A stretch of 64,000 nucleotides of DNA from Lichtheimia corymbifera B2541 (taxonomy: Eukaryota; Mucoromycota; Mucoromycetes; Mucorales; Lichtheimiaceae). The stretch is taken from positions 62,001-126,000 of the forward strand of contig JNEU01001053.1 in NCBI GenBank assembly GCA_000697475.1, in the 5' to 3' direction. Below the pieces are notes generated by a model. It searched no databases and was not told where the DNA came from. It saw only the letters and a program-made list of their open reading frames with translations. Below, piece after piece: positions 10,913 to 22,306 of this stretch. The translations under genes and the position numbers were made by a program. Position 1 is the stretch's first letter. The number at the start of each line of letters is the position of its first letter.

Positions 10913-12915
10913 TGAGAGAGAGTGTGTGCGTATGAATGGGTGAATGGGTGGGTGCGTGTGAGTGAGTGAGTTGAGTGAATGCTATAATGTATCAAGCGGA
11001 CGAGATTGACTCAAGAGGGAGTTGAGAAAGAAAGAAAAAAAGAGTTGTTGTCGTTTCGTTGTTCAAATAATATGCTGCAATGCTGCAAGGTGTTCGAGAA
11101 CAGGCCAAGCTGTTGTTGTTGTTGTTATTGTGGGTGTGTGTGGGTGTAAAAGTGCAAGAGTGTGAATAAAGGAAAAGCCAACGTCATGCCGCGGGCCGCG
11201 TCTTTGCTCTTCCTATTGCTTCCTTTGTGGAACACTCCACCAACAACAAGCTCATCCCCAAATGGTCACGAGGGCCACACAACGCACATAACCCCTCTCT
11301 CTTTACACATCATATCCATATACAATGATCCACTCCTATTATATTATTGCTATAGTGATTCATTTATCTTTTGCATGTAGACAATCAAGCAACTGTAAAT
11401 GTAATATGTATCCCAAATTAAGCACAATGGGTGAATAAATTGATTATTGTCATCGGCTGCTCGGAAGTCTAAGAATGAACCGAAAGAGAGAAAGAGAGGG
11501 AAAGAGCAAAGTTAATTATCATTCATCAAGTTTGCTGTCAAAAACTGGCAATGGCTTCGCGTGATTACAAGTAGCTAAATCCAAAAGGCGCTTCAATCAC
11601 ATTGTCTCCCGTAAATTACTTTGATATTGGTGCATGATCAACATCCACTATAATTACCCACCACTTTTATGCTAGAAATGGATCATCATTCGATCCTAAT
11701 CAAAAGACAATGAGCCAATGTGTAAAGGTAAAAAGATTCTATCAGGGTCAGTGTCACATTAAAAGCCCATAAAACACCAATTGTAACAAACAATGAGTGA
11801 TTAAAGTTTTCTTTGCCGACATGATGAGTATACGTATTATGTACCCTCGATCGTTTCAAACGAGAGCACTTGATGATGATGATGATGGCAAGGTACACAC
11901 ACATGATGGACCCTGATAAATGTCCATGCGATCCGATTCGGGTGCAGAGGCGGCGGTGAAAAAAGAGGCAGGGGTTTAGAGTACGTATATGTGGGAGAAT
12001 GCTTACTGTAAGCTAAAAGAGACCAAAGTCGCAGTCGGAAAGGAGTAACAGCAGCAGCAGCAGATCGTTTTGCAGGGATAGGATGTGGACTTGTACGGAG
12101 ATGGATGTGTGTATGTATGCGGCATTGACATTGACTCCTTATTCCAACCCCACCTTTTTACATTGGTCTGCGTGGTGGATCCAAAACACACATACACCCC
12201 TTTCTTTCGTTTTCCTTTTTGAAATGCATACCTGGGGGATGTTATGTATGCTACGTGTGATGTGGGGATTGGGGGTAATGGTAACGTTGTTGTTGTTGTT
12301 GTTGTTGACTATGGTAACATGAGTAACCGATCCGCCCCCTGTCAACAGCAGCAGCTTACACAGCTACCAATATTGGCGGGCAGGTCTATATATATCATCA
12401 TTACTATCATCATACCACTGCTGGTATGATGGGTGATGGGTGTGGATATAAATGAGATGACCAATTACCAATTTGGGACAAAGCTAGCTAACATGCACAC
12501 AGTTTCAAGGAGAGGGGGCGGCACTTTTTTCTGTGCGCATGGCTAGCTACTGAAGGGGGCATAAGCCGCTATCAAAAGCAACGTGTAAAGAAAATCTCAC
12601 ATAGAGAATGTGCACCTTGAAGCAGTAAAAAGCCAAAGCGAACCAGCACTAATGCAGTTGGGATTGCTCTCTGTTATTGTCACTCTTTGGTTTTCTATAT
12701 GCAGCCGAGAAGTAAATGAAAGGCGTGCAAAAAAGGTGCCCACTTTTGAGGCATGATGCAATGTGCAAATACGCAACAGACGTTTAAAAGTACAACGGCA
12801 ACTGGGTTTTCCGCCCTTTTTCACTCTTTCCATCACTTTTTCCCCACATAACCTTCTTTTCGCTCTTTTACCACAACTACCACCGTTTTTTTACCCACCC
12901 CCTATTATTCCCAAC
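10913..12915. other. 2-kb divergent intergenic region
   Basis: This region separates the divergent WDR68-like and FYVE-like genes. Both edges look like 5' leader DNA: GT-rich repeats near 10917-10975, a TTG-trinucleotide run near 11111-11130, and a pyrimidine tract at about 12815-12912 before the FYVE-gene start. A second run of TTG repeats lies at about 12285-12307. Short open frames inside show no motif or splice support. Confidence 0.5.
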
Positions 12916-15638
12916 ATGCCAACGGAAACTCTCGCAACCAAAACCACTAACAACATGGACCAGCGGCATACTCGCCTTTCTGGGTTTGCAAATAGTCATC
13001 GTCGAAAGTCCATGACGGTAGCTGAAGGTGCAAAGAGCCGATTTTCCAGCATGATGTTACGTCGCCCTTCACAATCCAGCAATCATAGTAGTAGTAGTAG
13101 CAGCAATGGTGGTGGTGGTGAGCCACCAGAGCCCAAACAATCAGTTAGTCGCCGACAGTCGTTGACTCGAATGACTGCATCAAGCCTTGCCAAAGTGGTC
13201 CCATCACTTAACAAAGGCAGCAATAGCCAAGACGGATCACCATCTTTTATGGTACGCCGACGTAACAGTGTCATGTCTTTTTCATCACAAAACAACACAA
13301 CCCCGCATCAGCAGCCACCACCAGTTACCCCTCAACCGTCAGGATCTTTGGTTGTGAAGTCATCAACATCATCATCCAATATGGGTAAAATATATATGCG
13401 CATTGTGGCATGCTCCTTATCGTAAGCGTATAAAAATGTCATTAACTGACATGCCACGCACACGTTTGTTTAGGAGGACACAAGTGGCCCAACTTTACCC
13501 GTTTGAGACGCCCATCATCCCCAACACCAACGCCATTGAAGCAGCAGCAGCAGCATGCTCGTCGTGCATCTATGCAAAAGGATCCTTCAAAACTTGCCAC
13601 GCTTGCTTCTGCTCAACAACCATCACCACCACAACCACAACAATTGGTCCACCCATATCATCAACAACAACGACCAGCATCACCACCATCACCTACACCG
13701 CCCTCAACACAACAACAACAACGAGCCACACTTTTGCCGCGATCTGTTTCAAATACCCAACGACCTTTAAAAGATGAATCAGGGGCTAGCAACAACAACA
13801 ATGCACCTGTACGACGTCGCTCATCGGTACAAATTGACAATGACAGCAATATCAGCAACAACAGCAGCATCCGACGTCGATCATCCATGATGTTGGATAG
13901 TGATATTTCAGCTGAATCACGTCGTAGCAACGCCTCTTCATGCCATCGTCATCATCGATCACAGCAACAAAATGAGCCGTATCAGCCGGTGTGGCTCCGT
14001 CGCCAAACCCAATGTGCTGCATGCAATCCGAATCCAGTGCGTAAGTCATTGTCTCGTTCTAGCAGCATGTACGACGTGGCTGGCGTTGCACAACAGCAAC
14101 ATCCACGTGCCATCCACACTGGTGCACAGCAACATCCAAATACCCATGCAACTATTACCACCACAGCTACATCATCATCATCATCCTCACAAAACAATAC
14201 AACACCACCTACAGCTGCAGCTACTGCTGCCGCTGCTATGGCTGCTGCTGCTGCTGTAGTAAGTGCAGCGGCTGCTACTGCAACATGTGGCATATCAACT
14301 ACTACTCCTACTGCATTGGATGAACAATGGGGATTGACACAATCAAATGATGACAAGTGGATGCGTCTCATTTCAAGCTGTATGGCACAATCAGGTCGAC
14401 TCGAACGTTTGGCCCGTGATATGGTGACCACCGAAAAGCAAGCAGCTTCTATGATCGATTCCCAACAATCCATGGAGCAGCTTATGAAGCGCCGAGATGA
14501 TCAACATCATAACAATATCCGCCACTGTGAATCTCTTGTTCGTGCTCAACGTGAAATGCTCAATGAGATGGAAAGCCTTTTGACCGAATATGGCATTAAA
14601 AAGAACAACCAGCAACAAAAGCAGCCATCATCATCACCAACATCCGATCAACACGAGCAACAACGTCAAGCTATGACCACCCCACCACCTTCTTCACCAT
14701 CTGATTATTCATCTTCATTACCATCAATGCCTCCTTCTCCTTCTTCTTCGAACCACAATAACGAGAATGAGGAGAATGCAACAACATCGGAAGATGTTAA
14801 TACAAAAGAGCAAGAGCAAGCACCATCATCATCATCATCACCACAAGACGATAAGGAGCAAGAAACCGCTGATAGTATTCAAGAACAGTATGACGACCAA
14901 AGCAGCAGCAGCAGCAGCAGCGATAAGGATCAACAAAAAACACTGGGTGATTTTGTGGAAGACAGCGTATCTCGTATACGGTGGACTGTGAGCCAATGGG
15001 TCGGTGGTAGCGTTGGTACAGGTCAACTAGTCAAGTGTGAAATGGGCCCAGATGGCCAAACAAGCACCATCATTGTTGCAGGCACTGGTGTTACCACGGA
15101 ACCTAAGCTCTTGCCCAAGGTAATGTTATATCCGAAATTATCATCAACATCAAAAAGACTAATATCCATTTTGCTTTTTTTAGCACTTGATCTGCCAAGA
15201 CATGGAAACCAAGCCTGTATATTATCATCAATACATTCTCTATATTGAACGTGAAGATAGAGCCAACCGCTTTTGCTTGTTGCCTCCTAGTCATTGGGTT
15301 GCAGATGCGCAAGCTCACCACTGCCAATTTGCCTACACTGACGAATCGGGCCAAATCAAATGCCAATCCGAATTTGACTGGGCCGTGAGACGCCATCATT
15401 GCCGAAGGTATGTATTTGTGAGAGCAGACTGTATGTGTATTATTGAATGCTCATCATCGTCAATATTAGATGTGGCCACATTTTCTGCAACTCGCATAGT
15501 AGCAATCGTCTTCCTCTCTTTGATACAGTCAATGGAAAGGCGGAATGGTCGCGTGTTTGCGATACTTGCTTTTACGATTTGGCAGGTGCATCACTATTCC
15601 ATCCCACGGAACAACAGCAGCAATTGCAGCAATCATAA
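12916..15638 (+). CDS. FYVE-like zinc finger protein with long disordered N-terminus
   Basis: Four exons (12916-13384, 13474-15119, 15184-15407, 15470-15638) join in frame into 835 residues. The first 650 or so residues are Ser/Gln/Pro/Thr rich with repeated basic RRRSS-type motifs that look like kinase targets, plus an Ala-rich block. A central helical part (LERLARDMVTTEKQAASMID) may be a coiled coil. The C-terminal 110 residues contain a FYVE-type finger: WVADAQAHHC, then RRHHCRRCGHIFC, then RVCDTC. The RRHHCR core binds phosphatidylinositol 3-phosphate in this family, so an endosomal or vacuolar role is likely. The finger is atypical: 13 residues separate the first two candidate Cys ligands, and the sixth ligand is His (FCNSHSS). 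The intron at 15408-15469 splits the RHHCR core. Confidence 0.82.
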
Positions 15639-15901
15639 TGAGTTCTCTCCTATTTCACAACGCTATATTCTTCATTCCACCATCATCACGATATATACAC
15701 ACGCACACACACATATTTTTCATCCAACGCATACATGCGATCACCACCAACAACCCCTTTTTTTCTTGTCGATATTATACTCACGCCCACCACCATCACC
15801 AACATTAACCTCGCTTTTTGTTCTTTTGCTATGGATGCTGTACACAACTTTTTTTTTCTTTCTAAAATCTCACACATATAAAAAATACAATAATGAACGT
15901 T

Positions 15902-18900
15902 CTACTTTTGTAATGGGGTGGATGATACCATATCTAGCATGCGTAGGTCATTCTCAAGTGTTTCGAGCTGTAGCTGCAGTGACCTTGATCGTTGCCTACA
16001 TTGTGTGTGTGGTTGGGTTAGTATTCTTTTGCCAATATGATGCACATCCCGCCACCTTTCGCATATCTGTGTACATCTTTCACATGCTCCAAAAAGTAAA
16101 AAAGAACCAATAGTCACCTGTTCTTCTCCTGGATTGCTTCCGGCACGGTTTCCGTATATCCTTCCTTGTTCATACGTGCATGTAGCTGCTCCATATCGCG
16201 TTTCAACTTTGTCATTTTCTTTTCAGCTTTGGTTTGTCGTTGCTTGACAAGACTGGCAATGTCGACACCCGTAGTTGCTGCTTTTTCCAACTGCGCACGC
16301 ATCACATCAGCTGTGGGAACAAGGATTTTAAGGTCGTCATCAATAGCGCGCACGGTCCATGTATTAGTGGCACTCTATATGAAGCAATAAGTACACATGA
16401 TCCCTCTATAGGATGCGCCCGGCCCACTTCCCACGCCCACTCTTACCTCATTGTCTACAAGTGTCAGATCCGATGCTCGTACAAACGCTTTAATTTCATT
16501 CATGTAGTTGCTGAGTGGTTCTCGCAATGCTGGGTTGCTGCAGTAGATGCTGAATGGTAATTCTTGGCTCACACTAATTTGATGGCTTTGTCGCAGTGAA
16601 CGTGATGCATGGATGATAGACAAGACGACCTATTCAACAATATGTTATTATCGATACAAGGAACGAGATCATCCATACTTGCCTTGAAATGCTTTTCCAC
16701 ATTTTCGTCTTGTAATGGTGCAAGTTGTTGTGTGGTGGGATAGGATTCGATCATGAGAGATGGATTGGGACTACTGGAAGGCATCTTGCCTCGTAAATGC
16801 TGCCATAATTCCTATTGCAAGAGGATATAAGTTTCATAAAAGCTTGTGGTGCCACATCTATGCTCTTACTTCAGTGACATATGGCATAAATGGGTGTGCC
16901 AATCGTAGTGATACGTCCATGCATGCATGCAAGATATCCAGCGTAGCATTCTATTATTAGTGTAAACGTGTGTCAACAACCTTTTCATATGGATCATGAG
17001 CGTAATTACCTTTTCAGCGGCCTGTACAGAGGGATTATTCAAAGTCGCTTTGGAAAACTCAACATAGACATCGCACACGTCCTCGACAATGAAACGACGC
17101 ACGGCATCGGCGGCATCATGCAAACGGTAATTTTCAAATCCAGTGTGCACCTTGTCCACAGTATCCGCCATACGTGATAGGATGAAACGGTTCACAAGAG
17201 ATAGCTGCGAGGCATCCGATGATGAGATGGGTGCAATGTCACCTTTGGTATAGCCATCTTTTTCAAAGCGACCAAAGCCAAACTTGAACAGGTTCCAGAG
17301 CTTGTTGCAAAAATGAGACGTTTGGACTACATTGTTGATATCGAGATTGATCTGACGATTCTATTATAATGGTTTAGTTCAAATGCTCGCTTTCCATTTG
17401 CAACATCATCATACCTGTTGGGTATAAGCGATCAATGCATATCGTAAAGCGTCAGTGCCACATGCTGGGATACCGGACGGGTACTCCTTTTCCAAGTTTT
17501 GGATGCTCCTAAAAAAAGCACCAAAATGTTAATATCCTGCTGTAACATCTAAATCGTTTCATACTTTTCAATTTCCTTGGGCGGCAGGTTGCTATTCTTC
17601 AGATTGGACTTCAAGGTATCAAGGTCGACACCTTCAATGACATGGAGTGGATCAATCACGTTGCCAAGTGACTTTGACATTTTGCGACCTTGAGCATCTC
17701 GGACCTAGATCCGCCATTCTCCTTGTCAGTTGGATGGATATACACAATCAGCCCAGCCACAGTTGATTTTACCATTGCATGCAGGAATATGTTTTCAAAA
17801 GGAGGTCTCTTGGCAAAATGGTTGCAAAGCATAGCCATGCGTGCCACCCAAAAGAATAAAATGTCATAGCCTGTTTCCATAACTTGAAGAGGGTAACGAT
17901 CCTGCAATATGCATGTTTAATAAAATCATTCTTGGGAATTTTGAAAAAGCTTACCGGTAGAGGCTCGTTAGGTTTACCAGTCCAACCCAAAGCTGACAAG
18001 GGAAGCAAACCCGATGAAAACCAAGTGTCCAAAACATCTTCATCCTGTTTTACAAGGTATCAGCTGCCACGCTATTGCATGCTCCCTCTCCTTTTTGTAC
18101 CTTGACAAGCTTATAATCGCTATCCTTTGGAATACCATTCTTCTCCAACAACGCCTTGGCTTCATTGTGTGCGGATGCTTCATCTTCTGCCACAACCCAG
18201 AGATCATCTAAAAGTAAACCTGTTAGTTGATTCGACCAGTCGCTCGTTTTATGGCTCTTGAGCATACCTTTGTTTTCCTTTCCAGCTAGCTTTACTTGAT
18301 ATGCAGGGATCTCGTGACCCCACCATAATTGACGAGAAATGCACCAATCTTGAATGTTGTCTAATCCATGCCATGTAAGTTTGCTTCTCCTCAAGTTGCA
18401 TATTCTCCTTACCGAGCCAGCGATACCAATCTTGTGTGTGTCCACTAGGATGGATTTGCATGGTGCCATCTTCAACTTGCTTACGAGATACTTGAGCAAG
18501 ATCATCACAACGAACATACCTATCTTATCATATAAGCATTTCATCCTCAATTTCGTCTGTATTACCTACCATTGTGGTTGCAAGAGTGGCTCAATGACAT
18601 CGCCTGATCGAGAGCAAAGGGCCACACGCATGGCATGATTCTCGTTCTTGCCTTCATAACATCCAAGTTCTTGAAGCTTGTCAATCACCATACCACGCAG
18701 ATCAAAGCGATCCTTGCCCTAGAATAACTCGATGAGGATCTGTTTTCCCCTAAAGGCTTTCTCCTCATCTTTTCTCTTTAACTTACAATCCATTCTTCCA
18801 CGCCAGCGTTTGCATTGAGCTTTCCTAACTTGTCGAAAATGCTGGTAATTGGCAGTCCATGTCGTCTAGCACAAGCATAGTCATTGGGATCATGAGCTGG

Positions 18901-20146
18901 AGTGATCTACAATTTGTATCCATTATCAGCCATGGTCATCCCATCCTATTCTCCTCTCCTTTCCCTTTTTACCTTGACAGCGCCAGTACCCAACTCCATA
19001 TCTACAAGCTGTTCATCAAGCACAATGGGGAGCTTCGTCTTGTGGATTGGATGAATCACATATTTTCCATGCAAGCTCTAAATAGGGATTAGCATCGCAT
19101 CGTGTAAATTGAATCCACATAAGCACCTACTTTGTAACGAGGATCATTTGGATGGATGGCCACAGCACAATCGCCCAACATGGTTTCAATACGCGTGGTA
19201 GATACGGTCAGCATTTGTACGCCGTTAGGATCAGGGTCTGCAACCGGATAGGAGAAATCATGAAGCACACCAAATTCCACACTACAGGATCGAGCGTTAG
19301 CACCTCGACAGACCCCTTTATCTTTATCTCCTTACCCATCAGGCCGACCAGGTACTGGGAGCAATGTCTTGCCCGGGATTTCCTTGTAATCCACCTATAT
19401 ATACATATAGACATTAGGTGCTGCCCTCCATTCCATATCGTTTAAACATTTACCTCGATATCAGAGATGACGGTTTCCAAAGCGCAACACCAATTGACAA
19501 GTCTCGTATCGCGATAAATGAGGCCATCCTTGTATAAACGAATGAATGCTTCTTGTACAGCTGACGATCGTTGCTTATCCATGGTAAAGAACACGTGATC
19601 CCAATCCACCGATGCACCCATGCGACGCATTTGATGTAAAATCCTGTCGCCATATGTGTCTCGCCACTTCCAGATCTCATCCACAAACGCGCTTCGACCA
19701 AGATCATGTCGTGTAATGCCATTTCTCTCTCGTGCGAGCATCTTTTCAACCACACTTTGGGTGCCAATACCAGCATGATCGGTACCTGGAATCCATTGCA
19801 CAGCATAGCCTGCCATACGTCGATATCGTGCCATACAGTCCTCAACGCTCATTGTCAATGCGTGGCCAATGTGGAGTGAGCCGGTTACGTTGGGTGGAGG
19901 TGTGATCATGGTGAATGCAGGTTTGTCGTTGATTGGTTTGAAGAAGCCTTGTTGCTCCCACCATGTGTACCACCCTTGTTCAACAGCTTTGGCATCGTAG
20001 GTCGAGAGGAACGGTTTATCAGGTCGTCGTCCATGGGCAGTCGATTCGCGTCTCAACAATGCTCGTGCATGGGGCCATGATTGTCTCGTTGTAGTAATGG
20101 TAGTTGTTGGACGTATATAAGTGCGTGCCAGCAGACGACTGGCCAT
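15902..20146 (-). CDS. Valyl-tRNA synthetase (class Ia)
   Basis: A multi-exon gene whose exons cover the whole ValRS. The protein begins with a basic, acidic-poor leader ([16 protein letters not shown], rich in Arg/Thr), typical of a mitochondrial presequence. The catalytic HIGH motif is in [15 protein letters not shown] (residues about 83-97), and the KMSKS signature is read at 17683-17669 in [15 protein letters not shown]. Anticodon-binding and editing regions follow the expected order, and the last exon adds a C-terminal coiled-coil arm ([19 protein letters not shown]), ending at 15902 after an intron that begins at 16115. ValRS charges tRNA-Val and edits Thr. In many fungi one gene supplies both cytosol and mitochondria by alternative starts; here the only obvious start carries the leader. 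Exon borders in the middle were not all fixed. Confidence 0.93.
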
Positions 20147-20557
20147 GGTGGAGAATCAACAACAAGAAGAAAGCAATATCATAGTCGCTCAAAAGATTCC
20201 CGACATAATAAATCGCGCGGTCTGTCAAAACATTTGGTTTATGCAAGGCATCACACATTTACATAGCGATCTTTATTAACAAGAAGGGAATTGGATTGAG
20301 AGAAAAAAAGAGTGAGAGTGAGAGAGGGATGTAGTAGTAAAAGGAAAGAGAAAAAAGTGTTTTCTTTTTTTTATATATATGGGAAATGATTGTTCTCGAC
20401 AAGTGTGATGAAGGTGTGGGAGGGTTGGTGGAGGGGATAGGAAGAATCAAGCAAAAACAAAGAGAGATAATTGGAATGAATTGTACGTGGTATTGTTGAC
20501 GGTGATGGTGAACAAAAGGGAATGAATGGGTTGTTGTATAATATCGTGTTGAATCTC
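20147..20557. other. Intergenic gap
   Basis: This 411-bp gap lies between the ValRS start and the end of the Bni4-like gene, both on the minus strand. It serves as ValRS promoter and as 3' flank. Purine-rich runs (gagagaaaaaaagagtgaga) are present; on the minus strand these read as the pyrimidine tracts common near fungal transcription starts. No gene seen. Confidence 0.45.
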
Positions 20558-22306
20558 TTACAGGAAAAAGTGTGTGTACTGACGGCTGTCAACATGGACA
20601 TCCATATCAGTAAGCTTATACTCGTTCAATTCCTGCTTGATTTTCATGGCCATCATGGGGGTCATCTTTTGGCAAGTAGCATTAGAGTCGCAACGACGGT
20701 CATATTCGGATGCAGCAAAGGTCTCGTGAACTTGAATGGTGGGACAAAACTGTAATCGGCGTCTTGGTTGTTCCGTGGATGAGGATGCATTGGTCATGGT
20801 GTTAAGGGAACTTGTAGATGACGATGCAGCAGGGCGTAAACGAGGTGATCCATGCAATGGCAAGCCATAATGCATTCCTACTGCGGGAGGTGGTGCCATA
20901 TCATGTGGCTGTTGTTGTTGTTGGGCATTGGATGAAGTAGTAGATGATGTTGCAGATGGTGTGGGAGATGGCAATGCTTCCATCATACGGCTCTTGGGTC
21001 GATTGCTTGCAGCTGAATTTGGTGAATCACCTATAATTTTTGGTGAGCTACTTCCATTACTATAGCCAAGATTATACATACCTTTAAGCATACTCCTTCG
21101 GATGGCAGCATCCGTTGTATCCACTCGCAACACAGGTCGTTCATTGGTGTTGCTATGCTCCTGGTTCTTTTGAAAGAGAGATGCAAAAGAACGTCGGCGC
21201 GCTGGTCGAGGTGTCGATGTATTTCCTGTTTCATGCACAGTGGCAAGTGACGTGTTGGATCCATTACGAGAGGGTATCATGCCAAGATTTGATGTGGAAT
21301 TATTATCCTTGGATCGCAAATGGCTCATGCTAAACACCTTGCGTAATCGCTTGGATAAGGATAACTTGGTATTGACCGACATTTCAGACCGAATCGAGAA
21401 GGTTCCCGAAGATACCGATGTGATGGATGAACGCCGGCCTGAATCGAGTGATGGTGCTGGTGAAGGTACAGATGATGCTGTCGATGATAAGGAAGGAGGT
21501 CGATCAGCAGGCACGCCATGATGTTGCTTTTGTCGTTCACGACGTCCAGCAGCATAATGTTGCTGTTGTTGTTGCTTAAGCAGCTGAGACGATCGATTGG
21601 CTCGATTGTTGTTGAATTGCCGGTTAGGTGTAGAGGTCGATTTTTGGATATGAATAGGGGCTGAATGAATACTACTCGTATCACTCGGAGTACGTGGTCG
21701 TGATGGACGAGACCGAGATGATGATGGTGGATGTGATGGTTGCTTATTATCATTATAGGCGTAAGGGGTAGCATTGCCGTAGTAGTAGTAAGCATTGCTG
21801 GGAGTCGTTGTAGCAGCGGGAACGTAATGTGGCTGTTGATGAGATTGCTGTGCATGGGGATGCACCATGGCTACCATAGGTTGAGGATACACCCACGCGT
21901 CTTGCTGAGGCTGTAAAAGTTCAACCATACACAATTAGATCCAGATAATGGTAAAGAAAAAAGGGGAATATGAGCAAGGCAGGTGTTTGCCTTTGACAAA
22001 TTTTCTTTCTTTTGCAAAAAAGAAAAGAAAACAAATCAAAGAAAGGAGGTGGGTGGTATAGAAGATTGAAAGAAAGCGTGCGAGAAGAAAGGGCCGGGTT
22101 TAAAAATAACCCTGACTACCATATGGGGTAATTACACCTGCCTGCTCAATTAGACATTGGGTACTTGCCTGCTGGTCAAGCCGCAGCTTGCTAGTCAGAT
22201 ACGTTGCCAACGCAGCGTCATCCGTCTTCTTAGCATGATGCTGTTCTTGATGCTGCTGTGTAGGTGCACGAAGGGCGACAGGTGTTTGCTGTACCATGGC
22301 TGACAT
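20558..22306 (-). CDS. Bni4-like low-complexity protein with conserved C-terminal motif
   Basis: The model has two exons, 22306-22169 and 21910-20558, giving 496 residues. Most of the protein is Gln/Ser/Asn/Pro rich and basic, so probably disordered. Only the last 60 residues are conserved: RRLQFCPTIQVHETFAASEY, then DRRCDSNATCQKMTP, KIKQELNEYKLTDMDVH and a THFF-type end. From memory this resembles the C-terminus of yeast Bni4 and related proteins, where an RVxF-like site (here RRLQF) recruits type 1 phosphatase to the septin ring; I could not check this. The proposed 258-nt intron begins with GC (CAG/GCAAGT) and joins in phase 0. The alternative is a start at 21934 (MCMVELLQ) without exon 1. 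Confidence 0.65.

Noticed and set aside
13900..14473. Long open frames in other phases and on the minus strand inside the FYVE-like gene
   Set aside because: They are Ala/Val- or His/Leu-rich shadows of CAG/GCT repeats in the real coding frame.
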